From Candidatus Rokuibacteriota bacterium (lineage in GTDB: Bacteria; Methylomirabilota; Methylomirabilia; Rokubacteriales; CSP1-6), in contig VGLJ01000011.1 in NCBI GenBank assembly GCA_016866775.1, positions 22,964 through 86,963 of the forward strand: DNA of 64,000 nt, written 5' to 3'. Made by a program: the position numbers and the translations under genes. Positions within the stretch are counted from its first letter, which is position 1, and each line of letters starts with the position of its first letter. Below the pieces are notes generated by a model. The model was not told the origin of the DNA, ran no database searches, and saw nothing but the letters and a program-made list of their open reading frames with translations. This document shows, in pieces, positions 32,663 through 41,034 of this stretch.

Positions 32663-33987
32663 CACTTGCGCTCCTGCATGGGATCGAAGAGCGTCGGCCC
32701 GGGCACCGCGACCGTGATCGCGGCGAGCGCCGTCCGCACGATGTGCATCCCGAACGCGTAGTCCTTCTCGGGGCTCAGTGTCGGATCGCCGCACACGTGC
32801 TCGATGCGCGCGCCGCGGATGACCCGGTTGGCGCCGGTCGTCAGCGCGAAGTTGTAGATGGCGGAGATCATCCCCACCGGAATCCCCACCCGCTCGATCT
32901 CTTTCGCGATCGTTGCGCCGCAACGATTGCAGGTCCCTCAGGTGGCGACGAGCAGCGCGCCGTCGACCCCTCCTTGCTTCAGGTCCGCGGCGATGCTGCG
33001 CCCGTGCCCCGCGGAGACCGCGACCGGCGTGCTGACGCCCGGCAGCGCGTAGATGTGCTCGTGCACCGCGCCGATCGCGCCCTGGCGCTCGAGGTCGCGC
33101 AGGAACGACAGCGGCAGGATGTAGTTCGGGTTGCTGTTCACGAGGTGGTTGAAGTATCCCGCGTGATATGCCTCCCACTCTTTCGGCGAGAGCGATTCCA
33201 GCTCCGCGACCGAGTGGCGGTGATACCGCACGGCGTTCGCCGACACCTGCTTGTCGGGGTTGCCCTTCCGCACGAGCCCGCCGGTGGTGACCATGGCGAT
33301 GCGCGCGCGCGTGAGGTCGGCGATCGGGGCCGCGGGCGGCACACGTTCGGGCGCCGAGTACGGCACTTCCGAGCGATACGGCCGGCCGTGCAGCTTGTCG
33401 AGGAGCATGTCGAGCGCGCGCTGAAAGCCGGGACGGCCGCGGTCGTACACGCGGCGCCGTCCTTGCGGCAGATAGCCTTCGACTTCCGCCGGGCCGAGCG
33501 TCTCGCGACGGCCGAGACGTTGCGCGAGTGGAGCGAGCGCGGCAAGCGCCGCCGGCATCGACGTGGTCGACGTGCCGGTCGGCAGGATCGTGATCCCGCG
33601 GCGCGCCGCGGACGCGCCGGGGTTCTCCGGATGCATCGCGGTGACCGCGGCCAGGCCGCGATCCTGCGCGATCCTGCACACCTGCGCGCACGCGAGCCCG
33701 TAGCGGCCGGAGCCGAAGGCGGGGCCGGCAACCACGACGTCGGGCTTGAGGCGGTCCAGCTCGGTGGCCACGGCGCGAGCGAACTCCTCCGCGCGGTCGT
33801 TGGCGAAGTTGTCGCCGCAGACGATCGTGGCCTCGATCCGCGCGCCGGCGCCGAGCGCGGTCTCGAGCACCCGCCCCGGGCCGACGGCGCCGGGCGTCAC
33901 GCTGACGCCGACGTCCGCCTTGTCCTCGCCCCCGACGCCCCCGAAGAACTGATTGACGTAGTGCACGACGCGGACCGGGCTCTTCAT
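32662..33987 (-). CDS. grdB: Glycine reductase-like selenoprotein B (GrdB2), UGA read as Sec350
   Basis: 441 aa with TGA at 32938-32940 as Sec350. The motif reads LLVAT-U-GTCNRCGATIAKEIE, retaining both downstream Cys residues of GrdB. The ATG at 33987 is chosen over 33996 because the N-terminus MKSPVRVVHYVNQFFGG then aligns residue-for-residue with GrdB1 and a TAGAAT box lies exactly 7 nt upstream. It is the first gene of operon 1. Two divergent GrdB/GrdE pairs in one operon suggest two substrates or an alpha/beta pairing of non-identical modules. Confidence 0.92.
32909..32927 (-). promoter_or_regulatory. SECIS-like hairpin of grdB2
   Basis: A perfect 8 bp stem ATCGTTGC/GCAACGAT encloses GGC at nt 19-21 after the UGA. 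Compared with grdB1 the fourth pair is U-A instead of C-G, changing an Ala codon to Thr while keeping the pair. Confidence 0.75.
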
Positions 33988-33994
33988 GCGCGCC

Positions 33995-34000
33995 ATTCTA
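33995..34000 (-). promoter_or_regulatory. -10-like TAGAAT box of selenoprotein operon 1
   Basis: TAGAAT ends 7 nt before the grdB2 ATG at 33987, with no Shine-Dalgarno. It is the only promoter-like box seen upstream of the seven-gene operon. Confidence 0.5.
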
Positions 34001-34102
34001 TCCGGGGTTGGCGGTGCCGGGGCTGCGGGCGACCGACTGCGCGGGATTGCTCCGACCCGGCCGCGGCCGGAGCGCGGCGTGGACGTGCGGCGCGGCGGCG
34101 CG

Positions 34103-34128
34103 TGAACGACACGCGTGGCGGTCGTTCA
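34103..34128. terminator. Hairpin downstream of the amidase gene
   Basis: TGAACGAC and GTCGTTCA form a perfect 8 bp stem around a 10 nt loop, 15 nt beyond the amidase stop read on the minus strand. No T-run follows. The rest of the 155 bp gap to grdB2 is very GC-rich and shows no gene. Confidence 0.4.
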
Positions 34129-34142
34129 GCGGGGCGCGGGCA

Positions 34143-36455
34143 CTAGCGCCGCGGCAGCGGGCCGAAGACCGGCGGCGGGATGCGACGCTTCGACGCCGCT
34201 TCGTACGCCGACGCGATCTTCAGCGTGATGTCCTCCTTGCCCGGCTCGCAGCGGAACACCAACGAGAACGGCAGGCCGGGCTCCGGGATCGTCGTCGGCG
34301 TGGTCGACGGCGTCGCGACGTAGCGCGTGCCGTCCGGTGACAGCGTGAAGACCGGGTCGTAGACCGTGGTGACGTAGCCCGCCGGTACCAGGACTTCCGT
34401 GAGCCCCGCGTTCGGGCCGTAGAACGACTCCGGGCTCAAGTTGCTGCGGCCGCCGCGCGGCTGGTGCGCGCCCCCGATCTTGCCCGGCGGCCACGGCGTG
34501 TGCAGCCGGACGAGCGCGTCGAGCCGGTTCTCGAGGATCACCATCATGTCGACGCGCCGGAGCAGCTCGCGCAGCATGATCCGCTCGGTCACGCCCTGGC
34601 GGCCGTCGAGCCGGTTGCGCGGATCGGCGACCTCCTCCCAGTTCTTGAACGCCGCGCGCTGATCGTCGCCCCAGAACTTCGAGCGCGCGTTGAGCTGCGC
34701 GAAGTCGGTCAGCGTCTCGCGCAGGCCGCGCTGCTTCCAGTCCTCCGCGCGCCGCGTGAGGTACTGCGGGACCTGGAAGCGGAACGTCGGCGCGAGCTCC
34801 TGCTCCTGGACGGTGGCGATGTCGAGGTTCACCGGCGGCGCGATCCGGCCCTCGGCCAGCGCGACGCAGTAGTCGATCGGCGTCATCGTGCCCGTGCCGA
34901 ACACCTTGCCGGCCACGAACTCGGTGGGCACGATCGCGGACGCGAACTCCTTGAACAGCGGCTGGCCGTCGGCGCCGAGGCGGAACAATACGTCGGGCAT
35001 GAAGAGCGGGACCAGACGGGCCAGCGCGCGCTGGAAGTCCATGCTCATGACCTCGGCGTCGGGATCGCGCGTCCCGTGCCGATGCGTCGACTCGACCAGC
35101 GTCGCGCCCAGCGCGCCCCCGAGAACAGTTTTGATCTCTTTCGCCGCCGCGGTGACGATCGGCACCTCGGTCATCGACCCCGGCGGGATCACCATCGACT
35201 CGCGGATCACGCCGATCCTGATACCCTTCAGCGCGCCCGGCGTGCCGGCCATCCTCGCGTGGCTCGCGTACGGCGTGGCGAGGATCGACGAGCGCGGGAC
35301 CGTCGTGAACGGATCACGCGGGTCGTAGTACCCGCGGACCGGATCCTTCAGCGCGTCGAGCACCCTCGCGCAGTCGGTGATCGTGCGGCACAGGATCCCG
35401 GTGCGGTCGCAGTAGATGTCGGCGCCGATCGCCCCGCCGACGAAGCCGAGCAGCGCCTTGTGCGGCAGGATCAGCGCCACCGCGTTGTGGTTCGCGGGCC
35501 CGCGCGTCGACGCGCGCGTCTCCTCGCCGAGGCTCGCCATCACGAGGTTCGCGCTCACCGAGACGCCCGAGCCCGAGCTCGAGCCGAGCGACGCGGAGCG
35601 CGTGGTGTCGTACGGGTTCGCCGGATTGCCGCCCCAGCTCGTGCGCTGGTAGCCGAGCGTCGACGGCAAGACCGCCGCCGGCTTGTGCCGCCCGCCCGGA
35701 TCCCCGGCGCGGCCGTTGTACTCCGTGCTCACGGCCTTCGCGTAAACGATCGCGCCCTTCTTGCGAAGCTGATCGACGAGCCCGTGGTCGCGCGCGGGGA
35801 AGTCGATGTCGTACGCCGCGTCCCCGCCGCTCGTGCTCCGCATGTCCTTCGTGTCGAACGGATCCTTGAAGGAGAAGACGACGCCGTAGAGCGGCATCGC
35901 GTCGAGGTCGGGATGACGGCCGTACTTGGCGTCCAGCTCGGCCGCTTGCTCGAGCGCGTCGGGATAGTGGCGGAAGATCTCGCACGCCGGTGGCGCGCCG
36001 GCCGGCAACGGGCCCTTCGACGGATGCCGGTCGTACTCGCCGCGGCACGTGACCGACCGCTCACCGCGGATGTTGAGCGTGGCGAGCGCGTTCACCTGGC
36101 CCGCGCTCGGAATGCCCGTGATCATCCCGTACTGCTGCTGCACCGATGAATCGGAGGCGGTCGCTTCCATCCGGCCGTACTCGAGCGGCGGGCCCTCGTA
36201 CCTGTCGAGATCGGGAAAGACGGTCGACGCGCTGACGGTCTCCGTGGGGAACGTGAGCGGTGCGCCCGCGCGGATCGTTCCCGTCGCCGTCTTGACCGGC
36301 GCGCCGTCCGCGGTCACCAGCAGGCTCGCGACGCCGTTGAACGCACGGGCGCGCGCGAGGTAGCGCTCGACCATCTCCACGCACGTGATCTCGCCCGCCC
36401 GGATCGCGGCGTGCAGTTCGTCGATCGTCGCCTCTTCGAGCCGGAACCCCGCCAT
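34143..36455 (-). CDS. Amidase-signature family hydrolase
   Basis: 770 aa, considerably longer than the usual 450-550 aa of this family. The Lys-cisSer-Ser triad is visible: Lys in VFSFKDPFDTKDMRST and the Ser-rich loop SLGSSSGSGVSVSANL. The extra length comes from a long N-terminal region (about residues 1-190, including MAGFRLEEATIDELHAAIRAGE and a segment without known motif) and a C-terminal extension after PWPPGKIGG. A GGGAGG Shine-Dalgarno precedes the ATG at 36455. It hydrolyses an amide or ester of unknown identity and follows no obvious partner. Confidence 0.87.
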   Translation of the reverse strand: MAGFRLEEATIDELHAAIRAGEITCVEMVERYLARARAFNGVASLLVTADGAPVKTATGTIRAGAPLTFPTETVSASTVFPDLDRYEGPPLEYGRMEATASDSSVQQQYGMITGIPSAGQVNALATLNIRGERSVTCRGEYDRHPSKGPLPAGAPPACEIFRHYPDALEQAAELDAKYGRHPDLDAMPLYGVVFSFKDPFDTKDMRSTSGGDAAYDIDFPARDHGLVDQLRKKGAIVYAKAVSTEYNGRAGDPGGRHKPAAVLPSTLGYQRTSWGGNPANPYDTTRSASLGSSSGSGVSVSANLVMASLGEETRASTRGPANHNAVALILPHKALLGFVGGAIGADIYCDRTGILCRTITDCARVLDALKDPVRGYYDPRDPFTTVPRSSILATPYASHARMAGTPGALKGIRIGVIRESMVIPPGSMTEVPIVTAAAKEIKTVLGGALGATLVESTHRHGTRDPDAEVMSMDFQRALARLVPLFMPDVLFRLGADGQPLFKEFASAIVPTEFVAGKVFGTGTMTPIDYCVALAEGRIAPPVNLDIATVQEQELAPTFRFQVPQYLTRRAEDWKQRGLRETLTDFAQLNARSKFWGDDQRAAFKNWEEVADPRNRLDGRQGVTERIMLRELLRRVDMMVILENRLDALVRLHTPWPPGKIGGAHQPRGGRSNLSPESFYGPNAGLTEVLVPAGYVTTVYDPVFTLSPDGTRYVATPSTTPTTIPEPGLPFSLVFRCEPGKEDITLKIASAYEAASKRRIPPPVFGPLPRR

Positions 36456-36577
36456 TGACGCCTCCCGCCGGCACGGCCATGGCCGCAGCGTGGTTCGGAG
36501 TATGCCTGAGCGGGATGACGTCAGGATCGGCCGTGCCGCCGACCTTGATCCCGGCGTGCGCGGCTCACGCGCGGCCG

Positions 36578-36874
36578 TCAGTTGCGCGAGGCCACCCGCC
36601 GGAACGCGATGGAAGGAGGCGTCAGGCTGTCCGGATCCACCGGGACTCCGAGGCGCTTCAGGACCCTGCACGAATCGGACGCGGGCTCGACGTGGGTGAG
36701 CCCGGATCGCCGCGTCAGCTCGTCCACGCGATACGCGCATGCGACGCTCTGCCACTGACGCGCCTGGCGGTACTGCTCGTAGCCCCAGCTGAGCGGCGTG
36801 AGGATGAGCGCGAGCATCACCAGCGTGCGGAGCATCTTGAGGGCGACTTCGACTTCGTGCCGAAAGATTCGCAT
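36578..36874 (-). CDS. Small single-pass membrane protein, unknown
   Basis: 98 aa with one transmembrane segment (about residues 13-31, MLRTLVMLALILTPLSWGY) and a soluble part with two Cys residues (VACAYRVDEL, SDSCRVLKRL) that could form a disulfide outside the membrane. GGGAG lies upstream of the ATG. I recognise no family. It is divergent from the gene at 37207 across a 332 bp region with inverted repeats. Confidence 0.6.
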   Translation of the reverse strand: MRIFRHEVEVALKMLRTLVMLALILTPLSWGYEQYRQARQWQSVACAYRVDELTRRSGLTHVEPASDSCRVLKRLGVPVDPDSLTPPSIAFRRVASRN

Positions 36875-36993
36875 CTGACTCCCGAGGCAAATGGTCCCGC
36901 GATGCGCGGGGCGTACTTCGTGTCCCCCGCGCATTCTCGCCGCTGGAGCAATATTGTCAAGGCGCAAACTGACGCACGCGCATCGACGACGAC

Positions 36994-37010
36994 GAATCGT
37001 GTGACGATTC
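36994..37010. promoter_or_regulatory. Inverted repeat GAATCGT-gtg-ACGATTC
   Basis: A perfect 7 bp inverted repeat with a 3 bp centre, in a 332 bp divergent intergenic region that is less GC-rich than its surroundings. The size is typical of a dimeric regulator site. Confidence 0.4.
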
Positions 37011-37051
37011 TTGTCCCGCGCCGAATTGCGACGGGCGGATGCGCGCTTGCG

Positions 37052-37085
37052 CTGTGGCGTGCGCGCCATAGCCTGCACGCCACAG
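37052..37085. promoter_or_regulatory. Inverted repeat CTGTGGCGTGC / GCACGCCACAG
   Basis: Perfect 11 bp arms separated by 12 nt, 122 bp upstream of the gene at 37207. It may be a regulator-binding site or an RNA hairpin in a long leader. Confidence 0.4.
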
Positions 37086-37206
37086 TGAGTCAGCCTGTCA
37101 CTTTTCGTCGCCAATTTGGGCGAGACACATAGTTGTGCGCAGGACTCGGCCGCGCAGTAGGATTCCTCCGACGCGCCACGCCCCACGGACCCGAGAGGAG
37201 AAGGTC

Positions 37207-38661
37207 ATGCACAGGCCCGTCCGGTTCGCCGACGACATCGAGCCGCTGGTGCAGTTCATCGAGGAGACCGAGCCCAGCCGGATCCTCGAAGCCACCCTGG
37301 GCAAGTTACGCGACGGCCTGTCCGTCAAGAAGCTCCTGACCGCGTCGGCGCTCGCGGTGACTCGCTCCTCCGACTTGCCGCCGGGCCACCATGGCGGGCC
37401 GCTCCACCCGCTCGTCGGACTCCACGCGCTCCACAACACGGTCGAGCGCGTGTCGGGCGAGCAGCGCTTCCTGCCCGTCCTCCAGCACGTCGCGCTGTCG
37501 AACAAGCACATCAACCATCCCAACATGGGCCCGTACATCCTGGCGGATGCCGAGCCCGTGGATTCCGGCGGCGTCGAGGCGACGAAGAAGGCCTTCTTCG
37601 CCTGCGTGGACCGCGGCCTGTACAACGGTGCCGATCGTCACTTCCTCTGGCTCTGGGACAACATCCCTCACGGCGAGGCGCTGGACCTGCTGCTGACGGT
37701 GGCGATCCCGAAGAACGCGCTCGACGATCACTACTTCATCTTCCCCATGTTCACGTGGCGGGCGCTCGACTGGCTGGGACGCGAGTACACGCCGTTCCTG
37801 ATGCGTCCCGCCGTCCGGTACGTGAGCCGGTTCCCCACGCCGCCTCCGCTCAAGGACATCGAGCCGCTGCTCGAGGAGTACGAGCTCCTGAGGCGCCCGC
37901 TGGGGTTCCATACGAGCCCCGAGGAAACCCCCGCGATCGGCGAGCTGGGCGAGGCGATCACCCGTTGCGACACCTACGCGGAGATCCCGCGGATGCTCGC
38001 GAGGGCGCTCGCGGACGGACTGTCGCTCCAGGGCACCGGAGAAGCCCTGTCGATCGGCGCGGCCGGCCTGTTCATGCGATCCCTCACCGGGAACCCGATG
38101 GACGTGCACCTGCATACGGGCGCGAACCTGCGCCGGTATCTCCTGAAGCTCGAGGGCGTGAGCCTGCGCAACAAGCTGCTGGCGCTGCTGACGTGGCACA
38201 CGGGGCCCGAGGTCCGCTCGACGCAGAACCGCATGGAGCCGCCGCCGCAGCCTGATCCGGCGGCGGTCGCCGCGCTCCCCCATCGCAGCCAGGCCGCGTT
38301 GCTGGATGCGCTCGAGGAGAGCATCTTCACGCAGCCGCCGACCGACTGGTCGAAGGTCACCAACCTCGGCCAGATGCGCGCGGTGCCCGAGGTGAAGAAC
38401 ACCGTGAACCTCGCGCAGCAGTACGCCGACCTCGGCTACGAGCCGGACGCGCTCATCAGCCGTCTCGCCCGGATCGTCGTGCACGACAACTTCACCGAGA
38501 TGCACGCCTTCAAGCACCACCAGGCGACGTTCGAGGAGTTCCACGCCACCCGGCTGCCGTGGCGCTGGCGTCACCTCGTGAGCGCGGCCCAGGCGTCGGC
38601 GATCTCCTACGGCAAGAACATGGAGGTCTACGAGGAGGCGATCGAGCTCCTCCACGCGTAA
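37207..38661 (+). CDS. Conserved His-rich protein of unknown function
   Basis: 484 aa, soluble, no signal peptide. The ATG has a strong Shine-Dalgarno (GAGGAGAAGG), unlike most operon heads here. It is unusually rich in His clusters: PGHHGGPLHPLVGLHALHN (about residues 59-77), LQHVALSNKHINHPNMGP, DDHYFIFPMF, VHLHTGANL and HAFKHHQATFEEFHATR near the end. This pattern suggests a metal-binding or oxygenase-like helical protein, but I do not recognise the family. A decayed duplicate of about 100 bp of it lies at 40906. It stands alone, followed by a broken CHAT gene. Confidence 0.75.
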   Translation: MHRPVRFADDIEPLVQFIEETEPSRILEATLGKLRDGLSVKKLLTASALAVTRSSDLPPGHHGGPLHPLVGLHALHNTVERVSGEQRFLPVLQHVALSNKHINHPNMGPYILADAEPVDSGGVEATKKAFFACVDRGLYNGADRHFLWLWDNIPHGEALDLLLTVAIPKNALDDHYFIFPMFTWRALDWLGREYTPFLMRPAVRYVSRFPTPPPLKDIEPLLEEYELLRRPLGFHTSPEETPAIGELGEAITRCDTYAEIPRMLARALADGLSLQGTGEALSIGAAGLFMRSLTGNPMDVHLHTGANLRRYLLKLEGVSLRNKLLALLTWHTGPEVRSTQNRMEPPPQPDPAAVAALPHRSQAALLDALEESIFTQPPTDWSKVTNLGQMRAVPEVKNTVNLAQQYADLGYEPDALISRLARIVVHDNFTEMHAFKHHQATFEEFHATRLPWRWRHLVSAAQASAISYGKNMEVYEEAIELLHA

Positions 38662-38704
38662 GGTCGGCGATCGTCCACACTCGATTAGCCCGTCGAGCGC
38701 GACC

Positions 38705-40813
38705 ATGACCGTCGGGCGGCGTCGCAGGAATCGGATCGCACAGGGCGGGGCTCTCGTGGCCCTCGTGTCGCTCATGGCCGCGTGCCGAGCCACGACTCCG
38801 CCGGCCATGACCCTGGAAGAGGCCAGGCAGGTCGCCGCGTCCTTCACCGGCGCGGCGTTCGTACCTCCGCCGCGGACGATCACCGACGTCGTCCCGCTGC
38901 TGCAGCCGGATGCGCACTCCCGCGCGTTCATGGTGGACGCCCGCCGCCGCAGTCTCCGTGCGCCGCCGTCCGAATCCGTCGGCTCGAGTCCGCGATCAGC
39001 GTCTCCGTCGGCATCCACGGCGAGGACCACGTGGCGACGGCGGGGCTGCGCGGGCTCTTCGCGATTGCTCGGCTCGCGCTCCGCGGCCCCCACGAGGCGC
39101 TGAGCGAGTTCGCGGCGGCGGCGAAGGTCCTGATGGATCGCGCGGGCGAGGTCGAAGACGAGGCGACCACACGCGGAGAACGCGACCAGCGGCAGCGCTG
39201 GATCCTCACGGCGTCCATCGACGCGCTGAGCCAGATCGCGTCGACCCGTGACGGCGCGGCGGCCGAGACCTTCAGGCTCGCAGACATCGTCCGAGGACGA
39301 TTCGTCCAGCGGGCGCTCGACGCGACCGCGGCGCGCAGCGCGGCACGGACTCCGGCGCTCGCCGATCTCGTCCGGCGGGAGCAGGATGCGGCGAAGCAGC
39401 TGGCGGCGCTCCACGGCCGGTTGACGGCGGCGTATGGGGGTCCCATGAGCGCGGCGGCCGTCGCCGACCTCCGGGCCGGCATCGACGTCTTGCGACAAGC
39501 ACGACACGTGCTCGCGCAGCGGATCGCCCGCGAGTTTCCGGCGTATGCGCAGCTCGTTCGTCCGGCGCCCGTGACGGCGGAGGAGGCGCGCGCGGCGCTG
39601 CGCAGCGGGGAGGCGCTCATCGCGACCCTCGTGACCGAGGACCGCACGTACGTCTGGGCGGTGTCGCCCGGACGGCCCGTGGTGTTCACGAGCGTGCCCC
39701 TCGGCGAGAAGTCGCTGGAGGAGAAGGTCGTTCGCCTGCGGCGGGCGCTGGACCCTCGCGCTCAGCGGCTCGGAGAGATTCCGGCCTTCGACCTGGCGGC
39801 AGCGCATGAGCTTTACCGGCAGTTCCTGGCGCCGGTGCGGTCAGGCTGGGGCGGCGCCGACGGTCTGCTGATCGTCGGCCATGGACCACTCGGCCAGGTA
39901 CCGTTCGCGTTGTTGCCGACCGAGGTCGTCGGCGCGGTGCCGGAGCGCGAACCGTTGTTCGCCGGATATCGCCAGGTCCCCCGGTTGATTCGGCAGCATG
40001 CGGTGACGGCGCTGCCGTCGGTGAGCGCGCTGGTGACGCTGAGGCGCCTGGTGGCGAGCTCGGCCGAGCGCAGAGTCCAGGGAGCCGTGGGCCGAAGGCG
40101 GGTCCACACGTTCGCCGACGGGGCTCGCACTCCGGGATGTCGCGGTCTCTCCCGGCGCGGACGTGGAAACACGGACGCTGGCCATGCTTCCGCGCCTGCC
40201 CGACACGGCCGACGAAATCCGCAGCATCGCCCGGGCGGTCAACGCCGATCCCGAGCGCGACGTATTCCTCGGGCGGGCGGCGAACGAGCACGTGGTGAAG
40301 AGTGCCGGCCTCACGGGGTATCGCGTCGTCGCGTTTGCGACGCACGGTCTTGTCCCCGGAGACCTGGACGGTCTGACGCAACCCGCCCTGGCGCTGACGG
40401 CGCCGGAGGTGGCGGAGGTCGGTGGCGACGGGCTTCTCACGATGGAAGAGATCCTCGCGCTGAAGCTGAACGCGGACTGGGTGGTGCTTTCGGCATGCAA
40501 CACCGCGAATGCCGCCGGGGTGGGAGCCGAGGCGCTGTCGGGCCTCGGCCGGGCGTTTTTCTACGCAGGCGCGCGAGCGCTGCTCGTGACGCACTGGCCG
40601 GTGGAGACGACGTCGGCACGGGCGCTGACGACCGACCTCTTCGCGCGACAGGCGAGCCACCCGGACGTGACGCGGGCCAGGGCGCTGCAGCAGACGATGA
40701 ACGCGCTGATCGACGATGCCGTGCGAGTCGATCCCGCGACAGGACGGGCGATCTTCAGCTACGCGCATCCGATCTTCTGGGCACCGTTCGCTCTCGTCGG
40801 TGACCCGGGCTGA
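38705..40813 (+). pseudogene. CHAT-domain lipoprotein gene broken by two frameshifts
   Basis: Three frame segments make one CHAT-type caspase-like protease. Segment 1 (from 38705) is a lipoprotein N-terminus (VSLMAAC) and about 60 residues. Between about 38930 and 38990 the coding frame shifts to segment 2 (GIHGEDHVATAGLRGLFAIA to RRLVASSAERR), helical followed by the start of CHAT (LLIVGHGPLGQVPFALLP). At about 40065-40085 it shifts back to segment 3, which holds the catalytic His (VVAFATHG) and Cys (VVLSACNT) and the terminal HPIFWAPFALVGDPG. The two shifts have opposite sign. Sequencing errors or true decay are both possible; the catalytic residues are intact. Confidence 0.75.
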
Positions 40814-40905
40814 CCGCCGTCGTTCGTGACGTGCGGCGGTCCGAGGCGGCACGTCCGCTTCGCCCCGAGCGCGGGCAGGACTTACCACCTTGCGCGCCCG
40901 ACGAT

Positions 40906-41005
40906 CGACCCAGAATCGCATGGAGCCGCGGCCGCAGCCGGATCCCGCGGCCGTCGCGGCGCTCCCTCATCGTCGCCAGGCCGACCTGCCGGATGCGCTC
41001 CTCCT
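40906..41005 (+). pseudogene. Remnant duplicate of the His-rich gene
   Basis: About 100 bp resemble 38219-38318 inside the His-rich gene closely (both contain the GCATGGAGCCGC core, then the QPDPAAVAALPHR-encoding stretch). The copy is not part of an intact gene. It sits between the broken CHAT gene and the esterase and ends next to a 15 bp direct repeat, marking a past duplication or recombination. Confidence 0.7.
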
Positions 41006-41034
41006 ACGTTTTCAGCTGACTACGTTTCCAGCTG
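41004..41034. repeat. 15 bp direct repeat at the esterase 3' end
   Basis: CTACGTTTTCAGCTG (41004-41018) and CTACGTTTCCAGCTG (41020-41034) differ at one base. The second is the last codons and stop of the esterase read on the plus strand; the first abuts the duplicated fragment, so the repeat marks its junction. Confidence 0.6.

Noticed and set aside
29633..32761. 1042-codon plus-strand open frame opposite the selenoprotein operon
   Set aside because: It is antisense to the binding protein and grdE2, with high-GC shadow composition and no family signature.
36456..36577. Small gene between the amidase and the membrane protein
   Set aside because: No open frame with a plausible start and no conserved motif; likely plain leader of the amidase.
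37306..39807. 833-codon minus-strand open frame opposite the His-rich and CHAT genes
   Set aside because: Shadow frame with Arg/Gly/Glu-rich composition; the plus-strand proteins have coherent folds and Shine-Dalgarno support.
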